From CAYNDB01 sp964395915 (GTDB lineage Bacteria; Nitrospinota_A; UBA7883; JAJRTC01), in NCBI GenBank assembly GCA_964395915.1, contig CAYNDB010000098.1, positions 1 through 9,510 on the forward strand: a DNA stretch of 9,510 nt, in the 5' to 3' direction. Below, in pieces: positions 1 to 7,611 of this stretch; within the stretch, counting starts at the first letter, position 1, and every line of letters starts with the position of its first letter. Made by a program: the position numbers and the translations under genes. The notes beneath the pieces are model-generated. The model was not told where the DNA came from and made no database searches. It worked only from the letters and a program-made list of their open reading frames with translations.

Positions 1-398
1 ATAATCTCCTTGAAAGGGATATCGAAAGCTCTCTACTCCCTTTCTGCGTTGAACGGGGTGTTGGGGTAATAGCATACAGCCCGCTGGCCTCCGGCTTGCT
101 GACAGGTAAATACGATAGAAACAGCAAGTTTACAGGATGGCGCGGGAGAGGCAAGCTGGGCATTTTCAGGGAAGAAAAGCTGGACGGCGCCATGCGAAAA
201 CTTGAAAGAATGAAAGAAACCGCAAACGAGCTAGAAGTCCCGCTTACCGACCTTGCTATCAAGTGGGTGACTGAACAAGAAGGGGTAACCGCCGCCATTA
301 TCGGCGCAAACAGGCCTGAACAAGTCGAATATAATGTGCGGGCGATGGATACTGTTGTTCCGTCAAGCGCGTTGAAAATATTGACGAAGGAATATTAG
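1..398 (+). CDS. Aldo/keto reductase, C-terminal part (5' end outside window)
   Basis: This frame is open from base 3 and ends at TAG 396-398, giving 131 residues. It is the C-terminal part of an NAD(P)H-dependent aldo/keto reductase, a cytoplasmic TIM-barrel enzyme that reduces aldehydes and ketones. Visible family features are the opening segment NLLERDIE, then GVGVIAYSPLASGLLTGKY (late barrel strand and cofactor loop), and near the C-terminus AAIIGANRPEQVEYNV, which matches the family's NADP-binding I-x-G-A-x-x-P-E-Q segment. Full-length members are about 310-330 residues, so roughly 180-200 residues, including the catalytic Asp/Tyr/Lys/His tetrad, lie before the window. An internal TTG at 96 is in frame but is not the start, because conserved sequence continues upstream of it. 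The substrate cannot be deduced. Nothing links it to the next gene, which begins 233 bases later. Confidence 0.9.
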   Translation, partial: NLLERDIESSLLPFCVERGVGVIAYSPLASGLLTGKYDRNSKFTGWRGRGKLGIFREEKLDGAMRKLERMKETANELEVPLTDLAIKWVTEQEGVTAAIIGANRPEQVEYNVRAMDTVVPSSALKILTKEY

Positions 399-631
399 AG
401 CGGAAAAACGGGCGATATCTACACCGCCCTTGCTGTAAATATCTAAGCTACAAAAATTTTGAAGCGACTATCCCCCATAATATGACAAGGTGTTTTCGAA
501 ATTGTTTCGCTTTATGCTTTATAGTGTAAATGTCTGATGCGCTTTCCCTGGAAATGATATAGCATGTCGCCAGTGTGGCCAAGTTGAGACAATTATTCAT
601 ATCTAAAGACGTTTATTTTATACAGACACAA
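399..631. other. Intergenic spacer with weak hairpin
   Basis: This 233-base AT-rich spacer lies between the reductase stop and the preferred lipoprotein start. GGGCG at 410-414 can pair with CGCCC at 425-429 across a 10-base loop, 11 bases after the reductase stop. No run of T follows, so it is at best a weak or factor-assisted terminator. A promoter for the lipoprotein should lie in the AT-rich stretch around 500-535, where TATAGT-like and TGTAAA-like hexamers occur, but no convincing paired -35 and -10 could be chosen. No RNA gene or small reading frame with a ribosome site was seen. Confidence 0.35.
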
Positions 632-1210
632 ATGAGCTTTTCCAGCCTGAAGTTAACAACACTATCTGTTTATTTATTTTTTGCCGTCTTTGTCGCTGGT
701 TGCGCTGGTGTTGGGCAGAATATTGCGCAGGACTACAAATTAAGCGGGGTGAAACAAAATGGAATTGCGGTGGTTTCTTTGACTCGCTCGGGAAACATGG
801 ACTGCAGTCTTTATTATAACCTGCGTGGCGTGGACAACAAATACGATTTTCTTCTACCCATATATTCAGAATCCATTGGTTACGATGAAAACCTCCTGAA
901 ATCATTGGAAGAATTATCCGGCCGTCTGGCGGTGTTCGAGCTTCCCCAGGGTATATATGAATTTTACGGCTGGGAAGGTTATGGAATAGATAGAGGCGAT
1001 AGAAACAAGATAAAGCCACGGGTCGCTTTTTCCAAACGTTTCAAAGTTGTTGCCGGAAGCGTGGTTTATCTTGGAAACCTTCATATAGCTCTCTCGAGAA
1101 GCAACTACAAAATGATGGTGTTTGATATGAAAGAGAGGGACCTGAAAGCGCTCAAGGAAAAAAATCCCCGCATAAGCCAGTCCGATATTATTGTCGCCGT
1201 AATGAAGTAG
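632..1210 (+). CDS. Predicted outer-membrane lipoprotein, function unknown
   Basis: I place the start at ATG 632, giving 192 residues. From there the protein opens with a classic lipoprotein signal: Lys7, a hydrophobic core over residues 8-22, then the lipobox VAGC with Cys24 as the lipidated residue. Ala follows the Cys, with no Asp at +2, so Lol export to the outer membrane is expected. A GTG at 575 would add 19 residues in front of the signal and is less likely. Neither start has a strong ribosome site. The mature part is predicted to be mostly beta: GIAVVSL at 44-50, LPQGIYEFYGW at 104-114, FKVVAGSVVYLGNL at 137-150, then a lysine-rich ERDLKALKEKNP tail. The pattern 'LP-x-G-x-Y-E ... V-x-A-G-x-V-V-Y-L-G' resembles small transthyretin-like or DUF2846-like lipoproteins; that is an inference from pattern only. 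It lacks the CGF start typical of LptE. It converges on hemW. Confidence 0.75.
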   Translation: MSFSSLKLTTLSVYLFFAVFVAGCAGVGQNIAQDYKLSGVKQNGIAVVSLTRSGNMDCSLYYNLRGVDNKYDFLLPIYSESIGYDENLLKSLEELSGRLAVFELPQGIYEFYGWEGYGIDRGDRNKIKPRVAFSKRFKVVAGSVVYLGNLHIALSRSNYKMMVFDMKERDLKALKEKNPRISQSDIIVAVMK

Positions 1211-1221
1211 ATTTCATCCTC

Positions 1222-2319
1222 CTAAAGGCTGGCAAGAACAGTGTCCAGCAATCTCCATCCTCTTTTTGTAGCCTTGATTTTCCCGCAGGCTATCTGTATC
1301 AGGCCATCAACTTCCAACGCCTTCATCGCAGGCGAGACCAACGCTTTATCAAACAGAACGCCTTCCTTCAGCCTTAGCCCAAGCATCAGCCGCTCTGTCG
1401 CCATCATATCTTGTGACAAAACTTCCTCACGTTCTATAGCGGACCCTGATCCTGAGATTTTTGTAATATAATTTTCGACCGATTTTGCGTTTCCCCACCT
1501 TTTGCCTCCGATAGAGCTGTGGGCCCCCGCTCCGAAACCTAAAAAATCGCGATACTCCCAATATCCAAGATTGTGAAGACATTCATATCCCGGTTTCGCA
1601 TAGTTGGACACTTCGTAATGCTCATACCCCTTTTCTTCCAGCAGTCTTTCCGTCTCATCAAAAATCTCCACGCCGTTATCCGGCAAGGTTACCGAGCCGT
1701 TCTCCACAAGCCGCCCAAGAGGCGTTCCCTTTTCCGGTGTCAGCTCATAGCACGATATATGGTTAAGACCCCAGCCGGTTATTTCATGGAGCTGCGCAAG
1801 CCAGCTTTTAGTAGTCTGGCCTGGCAAAGCGAACATCATATCTACTGAGATGTTTTTAAACCCAGCGTTTATAGTAGTCTCAACAGCTTGTCTCGCTTCG
1901 TCCGCCGTGTGCGCCCTTTCAAGAAACTTAAGCTCATCGTCGTTCAGCGACTGTATGCCGATGGAGGCGCGGTTCACTCCAGCGCAAATATAGTCCTTGA
2001 GTTTTGCGGTAGTCACGCTCTCCGGGTTCATCTCGATAGTGATTTCCGCCTCGCCCTCAAAATCAAAGTTTTTGCGGCATACGTCGACTATGCGTTCTAT
2101 ATGTTTAACGTCTGGCAAAGATGGCGTCCCGCCGCCGATAAATATGGACAACGCTTTACGGCCAACAACGCGCTTTTTTTGGGATTCTATTTCAAGTATC
2201 AAGACGTCGACGTATTCGTCGATCCTGTTTTCCTGCCCTGCGACAGAATTGAAGTCGCAATAGAAACATTTATGGCGACAAAACGGTATGTGTATATACA
2301 GCCCTATGGCGTCGCTCAT
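1222..2319 (-). CDS. hemW: Heme chaperone HemW (radical SAM, HemN-like)
   Basis: This 365-residue protein has the usual HemW length. Cys14, Cys18 and Cys21 form the radical-SAM C-x3-C-x2-C cluster motif, followed by Asp-Phe. HemN proper has a fourth Cys (CxC) where this has Phe23, which favours HemW, a heme-binding chaperone that passes heme to target proteins, over coproporphyrinogen III dehydrogenase. Other landmarks are the SAM-binding GGGTPS at 62-67, EMNPES near 97-101, HNLGYW at 249-254 (the HNxxYW motif linked to heme handling) and GFGAGAHS at 261-268. The frame could open eight codons earlier at 2343. I chose ATG 2319 because its A is the last base of the tgt stop codon (TGATG), a GGAAGAG ribosome site precedes it, and family alignment begins there. 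Translational coupling to tgt is likely. The expected location is cytoplasmic. Confidence 0.93.
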   Translation of the reverse strand: MSDAIGLYIHIPFCRHKCFYCDFNSVAGQENRIDEYVDVLILEIESQKKRVVGRKALSIFIGGGTPSLPDVKHIERIVDVCRKNFDFEGEAEITIEMNPESVTTAKLKDYICAGVNRASIGIQSLNDDELKFLERAHTADEARQAVETTINAGFKNISVDMMFALPGQTTKSWLAQLHEITGWGLNHISCYELTPEKGTPLGRLVENGSVTLPDNGVEIFDETERLLEEKGYEHYEVSNYAKPGYECLHNLGYWEYRDFLGFGAGAHSSIGGKRWGNAKSVENYITKISGSGSAIEREEVLSQDMMATERLMLGLRLKEGVLFDKALVSPAMKALEVDGLIQIACGKIKATKRGWRLLDTVLASL

Positions 2320-3416
2320 CACTCTTCCAGGCTTTTGGCCCATGCGCCCAATGTTCCGTTGCGTATCGCTTCACGGATATCGTCGATCCGCCTTTTGTAA
2401 AATCTCAGATTGTGGATAGTGTTCAGCCGCAAGACAAGAATCTCACCGGACATGAAAAGGTGGCGAAGATACGCTTTCGAAAAACGCGCGCAGGTGGAGC
2501 AGTCGCATTCAGGGTCTAGTGGCGAATCGTCATTGGCGTATTGCGCGTTACGTATGCTTACTTTCCCCTGCGATGTAAACAAGCTTCCGTTGCGCGCGTT
2601 ACGCGTCGGCATTACGCAGTCAAACATATCTACACCTCTGGCCACACATCGCACAAGATCGTCCGGGGTCCCCACACCCATAAGATATCTTGGTTTGTCT
2701 TTTGGCAACAAAGGCTCACTGCAATCTATCATCTCCGCCATGATCTCTTTCGACTCGCCGACGCTAAGCCCGCCGATGGCGTAACCGTCAAACCCCAATG
2801 ACACTATTTGTTCCGCGCTTTCCCGGCGAAGGCCCGTATCGAAAGCGCCTTGAGTTATTCCGAAAAGGGCCTGATCTTTTCTTGCCCGCGCTTCAAGGCA
2901 TCGTTTGGCCCAGCGTGTTGTGCGGTCGAGCGCCAGCCTGGCATAGTCTTTCGGGCTGTCTGGTGGAACCGGTTCGTCGAAAGCCATGATAATATCCGCG
3001 CCCAGAGCCTCCTGTATCTCTATGGAAAATTCAGGGGTCAACATATGTTTTGAGCCGTCGATATGGGAAGCGAACCTGACACCCTCTTCTGTGATCTTTA
3101 CAAGGTCTCGCATAGAAAAAACCTGGAACCCGCCGGAGTCCGTCAGCAACGCCCCGTCCCACGCCATAAATTTATGCAAACCGCCAAGATTCTTTATCGT
3201 CTCATGGCCCGGCCTGAGGTAGAGGTGATATGTGTTTGCAAGCACGATTCCGTAACCAAGATCGGACACTTCCTTTGGGTCGAGCGTTTTTACAGAAGCG
3301 GCCGTGCCGACCGGCATAAAAACAGGCGTCTCAATCACGCCGTGAGGAGTAACGAATCTGCCGATTCTTCCCTTGCTTGTCGGGTCAGTTTTTTCGACAA
3401 TGAATTTAAGGTTCAT
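2319..3416 (-). CDS. tgt: tRNA-guanine transglycosylase
   Basis: This 365-residue enzyme exchanges guanine 34 in the anticodons of Asp, Asn, His and Tyr tRNAs for the queuosine precursor preQ1 (or queuine in some bacteria). The TIM-barrel signatures are present: LANTYHLYLRPG at 59-70, DSGGFQVFS at 93-101 containing the general-base Asp93, GGLSVGE at 215-221, and MFDCVMPTR at 264-272 with the nucleophile Asp266. The zinc site is intact: Cys304, Cys306, Cys309 and His335, with the same spacing as in the Zymomonas enzyme. One oddity is that the usual FDEC motif reads FDEP (Pro149), changing the residue that in characterised bacterial enzymes contacts the base. The start at 3416 has no good Shine-Dalgarno sequence. 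It is the third gene of the minus-strand operon and overlaps the hemW start by one base. No other queuosine gene is in the window. Confidence 0.97.
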   Translation of the reverse strand: MNLKFIVEKTDPTSKGRIGRFVTPHGVIETPVFMPVGTAASVKTLDPKEVSDLGYGIVLANTYHLYLRPGHETIKNLGGLHKFMAWDGALLTDSGGFQVFSMRDLVKITEEGVRFASHIDGSKHMLTPEFSIEIQEALGADIIMAFDEPVPPDSPKDYARLALDRTTRWAKRCLEARARKDQALFGITQGAFDTGLRRESAEQIVSLGFDGYAIGGLSVGESKEIMAEMIDCSEPLLPKDKPRYLMGVGTPDDLVRCVARGVDMFDCVMPTRNARNGSLFTSQGKVSIRNAQYANDDSPLDPECDCSTCARFSKAYLRHLFMSGEILVLRLNTIHNLRFYKRRIDDIREAIRNGTLGAWAKSLEE

Positions 3417-3472
3417 CAGATGATTTTAGATGATTGAAAAGAGTGGCGTACCAGAAACAGAAAATAATTCAG

Positions 3473-3484
3473 TTTAGCGCTAAA
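3473..3484. repeat. 12-base perfect palindrome after FMN-protein stop
   Basis: TTTAGCGCTAAA is a perfect palindrome lying one base beyond the stop codon of the glutamate-synthase-like gene, inside the 69-base gap before tgt. With no loop it would make a poor hairpin and no T-run follows, so it is not a standard terminator. It could be a small protein-binding site or chance. Confidence 0.3.
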
Positions 3485-3485
3485 T

Positions 3486-5069
3486 CTACTTTGGATACGG
3501 AAACAACTCCGAGCAGTTGGTAACGCCATATTTTGCGTCTTTATAAACCAGATGTTTCCGCTCCAGCTGTGTTGGGCTAGAGATGCCGCATGCCGCGCAA
3601 AGAGAGAAAAGCCCTGCCCGCAAAGTGATAATGTAATTCATTATGCGATACTTTTTCTCGTCAACGTATAACGCTCTTTGAGTTTCGGGATTCGTAGTAG
3701 CCACTCCAACAGGGCACTCATTAGTGTGACATTTCTCTGTCATGATACACCCTGCCGATATCATGAACCCCCTGGCGATCGCCACAAGATCCGCGCCCAA
3801 CCCGAGAGCCATGGCGATCTCGTCCGGCAAGTGAAGCCTTCCAGCCGAAATAATCTTTACCTTGTCGCGCACTCCTGCTTTGCGAAGAGCGTTATCCGCC
3901 AGCGTAATAGCGGAATATATCGGCAGGCCCATGCTATCGGCCATTTCCTTAAATGTGGCCCCGGTGCCTCCTTCGCCTCCGTCAATGGTGATAAAGTCCG
4001 GCCCGCCGCCCCGTTTGACATATTCATCACAAAGTTCGTCGAGACTGTCGCTATCTCCCATGACTATCTTCACCCCCACTGGAAGTCCGGTTTGCGCCTG
4101 TATCTCTTCAATAAAATCGAACAGCCCTGAAATACCATGAAACATTTCAAACCTGTTCGGGCTATCGATGTTTTTCCACGGCTCCACCCCGCGGATTGCG
4201 GCTATCTCTGGTGTGACCTTGGCGCCCTCCACATGTCCGCCGCGTATTTTTGCGCCTTGCCCCATTTTAAGTTCGACGGCTTTTACCTGTGGAATGGCCG
4301 CGGCGCGCTTGAGCTTGTCCCAGTCGATATCACCATTGTCATTTCTCACTCCGAAAAGGCCCGGGCCAAGCTGGAATATGATGTCGCATCCTCCGGTCAA
4401 GTGATAGTCGCTGAGTCCTCCTTCTCCGGTGTTCATCCACGCTCCTCCGGCCATTCCGATTCCCTTGCTTAAAGCGGTAATAGCATTGGGACCCAACGCT
4501 CCATAGCTCATGGCGCTCATCCCGATCAACCCTTTTAATCGCCATGGGTTGGCCCTCTTTTCGCCAACTGTCACGATATTGTCTTCGGTCAGGTACCATG
4601 GCTGAACATTAACGCCACCGACTTTCTCGTGCCGGAAAAAGATTGTCTCCTTTTCTGTGATGTATCTTTGCGTTTTTAGGGTCAAAGAATTATCTACCGA
4701 AAGCTCCTTTTTCAGCAGGGGGAACATTGTGTTTTTTATAAATAATCCAGGGGCGGTGAAGTCTCGCTTGCTGCCGAAGCTGATAAGTGTTTTAAGATAT
4801 TTTGAAGCTTTTACGATAGACACAAACTTTGTCCGGCTTATAGGCTTTCCGGAATTGTCTTCGTCCGTTATATAAAACCGGAATTCCGGGCCGACGTTTT
4901 CTATCATGTACCGGAGTATGCCAACGTACCAATATCTTCCACGAAGAAGCGAGTGCTGCTTCTGACCACGGTTCTTGAAATATAACCACGTCATGAACAG
5001 CGGCGGCGTAAGGAACATCACAAGCAAGATAACGATGCTGAGATTTATAAGAGAGATTTGTAAATCCAT
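3486..5069 (-). CDS. Membrane-anchored glutamate-synthase-like FMN/Fe-S protein
   Basis: This 527-residue protein resembles the FMN-binding synthase domain of GltB. Residues 8-30 form one transmembrane helix followed by basic residues (Lys32, Arg34, Lys37), which places the large domain in the cytoplasm. The catalytic barrel runs from about 160 to 465: KMGQGAKIRGGH at 268-279, VGVKIV at 331-336, IDGGEGGTGA at 362-371, SAGRL at 408-412 and GADLVAIARGF at 425-435. Cys441, Cys447 and Cys452 (C-x5-C-x4-C) match the spacing of the GltB 3Fe-4S cluster. An additional pair, Cys491 and Cys494, lies near the C-terminus. The N-terminal glutaminase domain of true GltB is absent and no GltD partner is in the window, so ordinary glutamine-dependent glutamate synthesis is doubtful. 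This is a known stand-alone family of uncertain reaction. The gene starts seven bases after lptD ends, which implies co-transcription. The ribosome site is weak. Confidence 0.9.
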   Translation of the reverse strand: MDLQISLINLSIVILLVMFLTPPLFMTWLYFKNRGQKQHSLLRGRYWYVGILRYMIENVGPEFRFYITDEDNSGKPISRTKFVSIVKASKYLKTLISFGSKRDFTAPGLFIKNTMFPLLKKELSVDNSLTLKTQRYITEKETIFFRHEKVGGVNVQPWYLTEDNIVTVGEKRANPWRLKGLIGMSAMSYGALGPNAITALSKGIGMAGGAWMNTGEGGLSDYHLTGGCDIIFQLGPGLFGVRNDNGDIDWDKLKRAAAIPQVKAVELKMGQGAKIRGGHVEGAKVTPEIAAIRGVEPWKNIDSPNRFEMFHGISGLFDFIEEIQAQTGLPVGVKIVMGDSDSLDELCDEYVKRGGGPDFITIDGGEGGTGATFKEMADSMGLPIYSAITLADNALRKAGVRDKVKIISAGRLHLPDEIAMALGLGADLVAIARGFMISAGCIMTEKCHTNECPVGVATTNPETQRALYVDEKKYRIMNYIITLRAGLFSLCAACGISSPTQLERKHLVYKDAKYGVTNCSELFPYPK

Positions 5070-5076
5070 TGGTCTA

Positions 5077-7386
5077 TTACAACTTTCTATTGGCTATAGG
5101 CGGCTTCCCGCCGTCTACAAGATTACCCAAACCTTCAAGCCTGATTGTAAACAGCACGCCTGTCTCATTTAGCAGTTCCGTTGCCCCGCTGTCTGTCGTC
5201 ACATTCACTTTTCGCTCATACCAGTTGAGCCCGAAACTCCAGCAGTCGGCTTTATAACGCATTCGTAGAATATTATTAAAAATTTCGCCGTCTGTTTCGT
5301 TATAGATTACCGAATAGTCCATCGACAGGTTTTTCGGCATGTTGATTTCTACATAAACCGTATCCCATACAGAGTCCTCCACATCTTTTCCCTGATACTT
5401 TACACGACGGTCCAGGGCCAGATGGAAAGTGTTTTGGTAGCGGTATCCCAATTCCAGGTTCGAGCTTTCCCATATGCCATCATAAACGTTGTAGGTCGTA
5501 TCATAGTTTAACATCAGCCATGGAAATATTTTCGTATCAAGGTCAAATAAAATGGTTGATAAAGGACGCTTATCGTTGTCCGGGATATCATCGCGGGTAG
5601 CTTCCCTGATGTTATACGATTGGGACAAATTGAACCTTACAACTTCGATGGTTTGCGAGCTTTCCGCCCCTGTAATTCTTTTCAACAGAACCTGGTTTAA
5701 TAACTGGAGGCTGACAACGTTTACAGGGGAGCTATAATCGACGCCGTCCAAAACACGCACCTTCTTGCGATCATCTCCGTCGAAATCATAGCCGGGAACA
5801 TATGTCCAGCTTAGTATCGGAGTTATCAGGTGTTTAGTCTTTGGTCTTGATTTCGAATCTGTGTTAAATATCCTGAAAAACTTTGGGCCGGCCATAACCA
5901 TACCGGCGGTGTAATACTCTCTGCTGAAGCTTTTATTAAGCTCATCGCCGTTTTCGTCAATACCGTTAGAATACGACGTATATCGCATACCGACTGAGGG
6001 AGTAAGGCTCAACCACGGAGCTACCGAAAAGGGTAATGTGAAAGTAGGGAAAATGTCGATACGGTCTACATCATAAGGACTGGGCACATTGTTAACCACG
6101 GTCTCCGTCCTGTACGCGATATAGCTGGAAGTCAAGGATCCGTAAAGCGGCGATCCCCATAATCTTTGCGACTGGTTGACAAAGCTAATTTCGGGGAAAC
6201 GGCCTACAGCATCCTCCTGCCCCAGCTGGGTTGATTTCTGTTCTCGCGCGATGAGACTCAATGCGCTGTGTGAAAACGTTTTATTGAGGTGTAGATAGCT
6301 GTCAGTATAAGTTCGAGTGCTTGCGGTTACGTCATCTCCATACTCGCGGCTGATACTATTTTCGCTTTCGATATCCACACGCGCTACGCCGGAAACATCC
6401 CATGGCAACTTTTGCCGATGGTTATAGCGAACCCTCCACAGGTCGCGGTTATTTTCTTTATTCGGGTCGGATTCCCTGAGGATTTCCGCGATCAGAGTCC
6501 CATAGGTTTCTGGGGATAAAATATAGCGCGCCTCGGTGGAATACTTGTTGCCTTTTTTCCCATAATAGCCGTAGGTAAAAGTGGCGTCCATATTTTCCGC
6601 AGGGGCCCAGAAAAAGCTTTGAGATACCTGCAATCCGTTTTTGCTGGACTGGCCGACGCTTGGTATCAGAAAGCCTGTGGCCCGTTTATTTTTTGCCGGG
6701 GCGACAAAGTATGGAAAGTAAAGCACAGGTACATTCCGGATCCGAAAAACAGCCCCTTTCATAAACGCGTAGCCTTCCAAAGTCAGATTGACATCACTTG
6801 TATCGATCCGCCAATGAGGCTTGAACTCTTTGCAGGTGGTTATCGTTCCATTTTTCAGATGATATTTATCTTTTGCGGTTCGTTCTATCTTTTCCCCTGT
6901 AAGGAAATATTGGCCTTCGAAGTCCACCCTGGAATTACTCATTTTTCCAAGACCGGATTTATAATTAAATTCCAGAACGTCGCAGTGCGCCTGCATGTCT
7001 ATATCTCGATACATGACACGCCCCTCCACTTTGCCGTCGCCGGTTTTAGGATTATATTCCGCCTTGTCGCCGGTTATTACTTTGTTTTTATATTCTATAT
7101 ATACATTTCCCGAGGCGCTCACATCCTGTGTGGCTCCTTTGCTGGATATCTCTTTAGCTTCGATCAATACTCCACCTGGTTGTATTGCCGACTCTTCATT
7201 TTTCTCTTCATCTTCATTTATTGGAGGCGCTATTCCCCTTTGCGGGCTTTCACCTGTCGCCACAGGTTTTTGTGAAGAGGCTTTTGCAGGTTCACTGTTT
7301 TCCGCGGGAAAGGCCGGAGTCGCCCATATCCCAAGGCTAAGGTAATAGCTGATTGATATAACAAACAAGCGTCGAAAATGACTCAT
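5077..7386 (-). CDS. lptD: LPS assembly outer-membrane protein LptD
   Basis: This 769-residue protein is the barrel of the Lpt bridge that inserts lipopolysaccharide into the outer leaflet, normally with LptE as plug. It opens with a Sec signal peptide (Arg5-Arg6, hydrophobic 7-22, likely cleavage after Ala-Phe-Pro-Ala near 28) and a low-complexity acidic linker around 57-66. The periplasmic OstA/jellyroll domain spans about 70-215 (VLIEAKEIS, ASGNVYIEYKNK, ITGDKAEYN). The hallmark VPVLYFPYFVAP at 219-230 and GFLIPSVGQSSKNG at 238-251 lead into the beta-barrel, which ends with the conserved DCWSFGLNW at 714-722. Only three cysteines are present (135, 185, 715) against four in the E. coli protein. 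The start at 7386 has no clear ribosome site, but no better ATG, GTG or TTG lies upstream in frame before a stop. It is the first gene of the minus-strand operon. No lptE candidate was recognised nearby. Confidence 0.96.
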   Translation of the reverse strand: MSHFRRLFVISISYYLSLGIWATPAFPAENSEPAKASSQKPVATGESPQRGIAPPINEDEEKNEESAIQPGGVLIEAKEISSKGATQDVSASGNVYIEYKNKVITGDKAEYNPKTGDGKVEGRVMYRDIDMQAHCDVLEFNYKSGLGKMSNSRVDFEGQYFLTGEKIERTAKDKYHLKNGTITTCKEFKPHWRIDTSDVNLTLEGYAFMKGAVFRIRNVPVLYFPYFVAPAKNKRATGFLIPSVGQSSKNGLQVSQSFFWAPAENMDATFTYGYYGKKGNKYSTEARYILSPETYGTLIAEILRESDPNKENNRDLWRVRYNHRQKLPWDVSGVARVDIESENSISREYGDDVTASTRTYTDSYLHLNKTFSHSALSLIAREQKSTQLGQEDAVGRFPEISFVNQSQRLWGSPLYGSLTSSYIAYRTETVVNNVPSPYDVDRIDIFPTFTLPFSVAPWLSLTPSVGMRYTSYSNGIDENGDELNKSFSREYYTAGMVMAGPKFFRIFNTDSKSRPKTKHLITPILSWTYVPGYDFDGDDRKKVRVLDGVDYSSPVNVVSLQLLNQVLLKRITGAESSQTIEVVRFNLSQSYNIREATRDDIPDNDKRPLSTILFDLDTKIFPWLMLNYDTTYNVYDGIWESSNLELGYRYQNTFHLALDRRVKYQGKDVEDSVWDTVYVEINMPKNLSMDYSVIYNETDGEIFNNILRMRYKADCWSFGLNWYERKVNVTTDSGATELLNETGVLFTIRLEGLGNLVDGGKPPIANRKL

Positions 7387-7611
7387 ATAGGTTAACAGCG
7401 CTCGCGCCAGTCTTTTTTTATAATATGATGACAGGGAAGATAGCTATAATGCTAAACCGATGTAATTTAACAGTTGTGCCTCATGTTTCCGCCGCATTGT
7501 ATAGTTGTGGCGATACGCAAGTCAATGGGTTGTAATGTCCAATGTCGCTAATCAAGGTAAATGGAAACCTGCCGCACACCTATGGCCTGAATGTGGAAAG
7601 GAGTTACAGCT
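7387..7611. promoter_or_regulatory. Divergent intergenic region, lptD operon / coiled-coil-hisGI
   Basis: These 225 bases separate two divergent transcription units and should hold both promoters. Two perfect TATAAT hexamers are on the plus strand (7419-7424 and 7445-7450), but neither has a TTGACA-like hexamer 16-18 bases upstream. For the minus strand, TATTAT-like sequence occurs at 7425-7420, again without a good -35. AGTTGTG occurs twice in direct orientation (7472-7478 and 7503-7509), 31 bases apart, which could be an activator or repressor site or chance. A T-run at 7413-7419 has no proper stem before it. No RNA gene was recognised. Confidence 0.4.
7597..7603 (+). promoter_or_regulatory. 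Shine-Dalgarno sequence fixing a TTG start
   Basis: AAAGGAG lies eight bases before the TTG at 7612, ideal spacing. The in-frame ATG at 7591 lies upstream of this site and has no ribosome site of its own, so the TTG is the probable start of the coiled-coil gene. Confidence 0.75.

Noticed and set aside
618..1019. 133-codon open frame on the minus strand
   Set aside because: It is antisense to the lipoprotein gene, which has a signal peptide and lipobox; the minus frame has neither.
632..1210. Lipoprotein as LptE partner of LptD
   Set aside because: The size fits, but it lacks the CGF-type mature start, is on the opposite strand and is far from lptD.
1888..2400. 170-codon open frame on the plus strand
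   Set aside because: It is antisense to hemW and the end of tgt, whose motifs are clear; it shows no recognisable domain.
3678..4130. 150-codon open frame on the plus strand
   Set aside because: It is a shadow antisense to the Fe-S and FMN region of the glutamate-synthase-like gene.
4878..4889. Palindrome CCGGAATTCCGG
   Set aside because: It lies within coding sequence of the FMN protein and is explained by its codons.
6619..7275. 218-codon open frame on the plus strand
   Set aside because: It lies wholly antisense to the well-supported lptD gene and reads as a composition-driven shadow with no family features or ribosome site.
7390..7420. GC-rich stretch followed by T7 as a terminator
   Set aside because: GCGC-TC-GCGC leaves a two-base loop and no plus-strand gene ends upstream of it.
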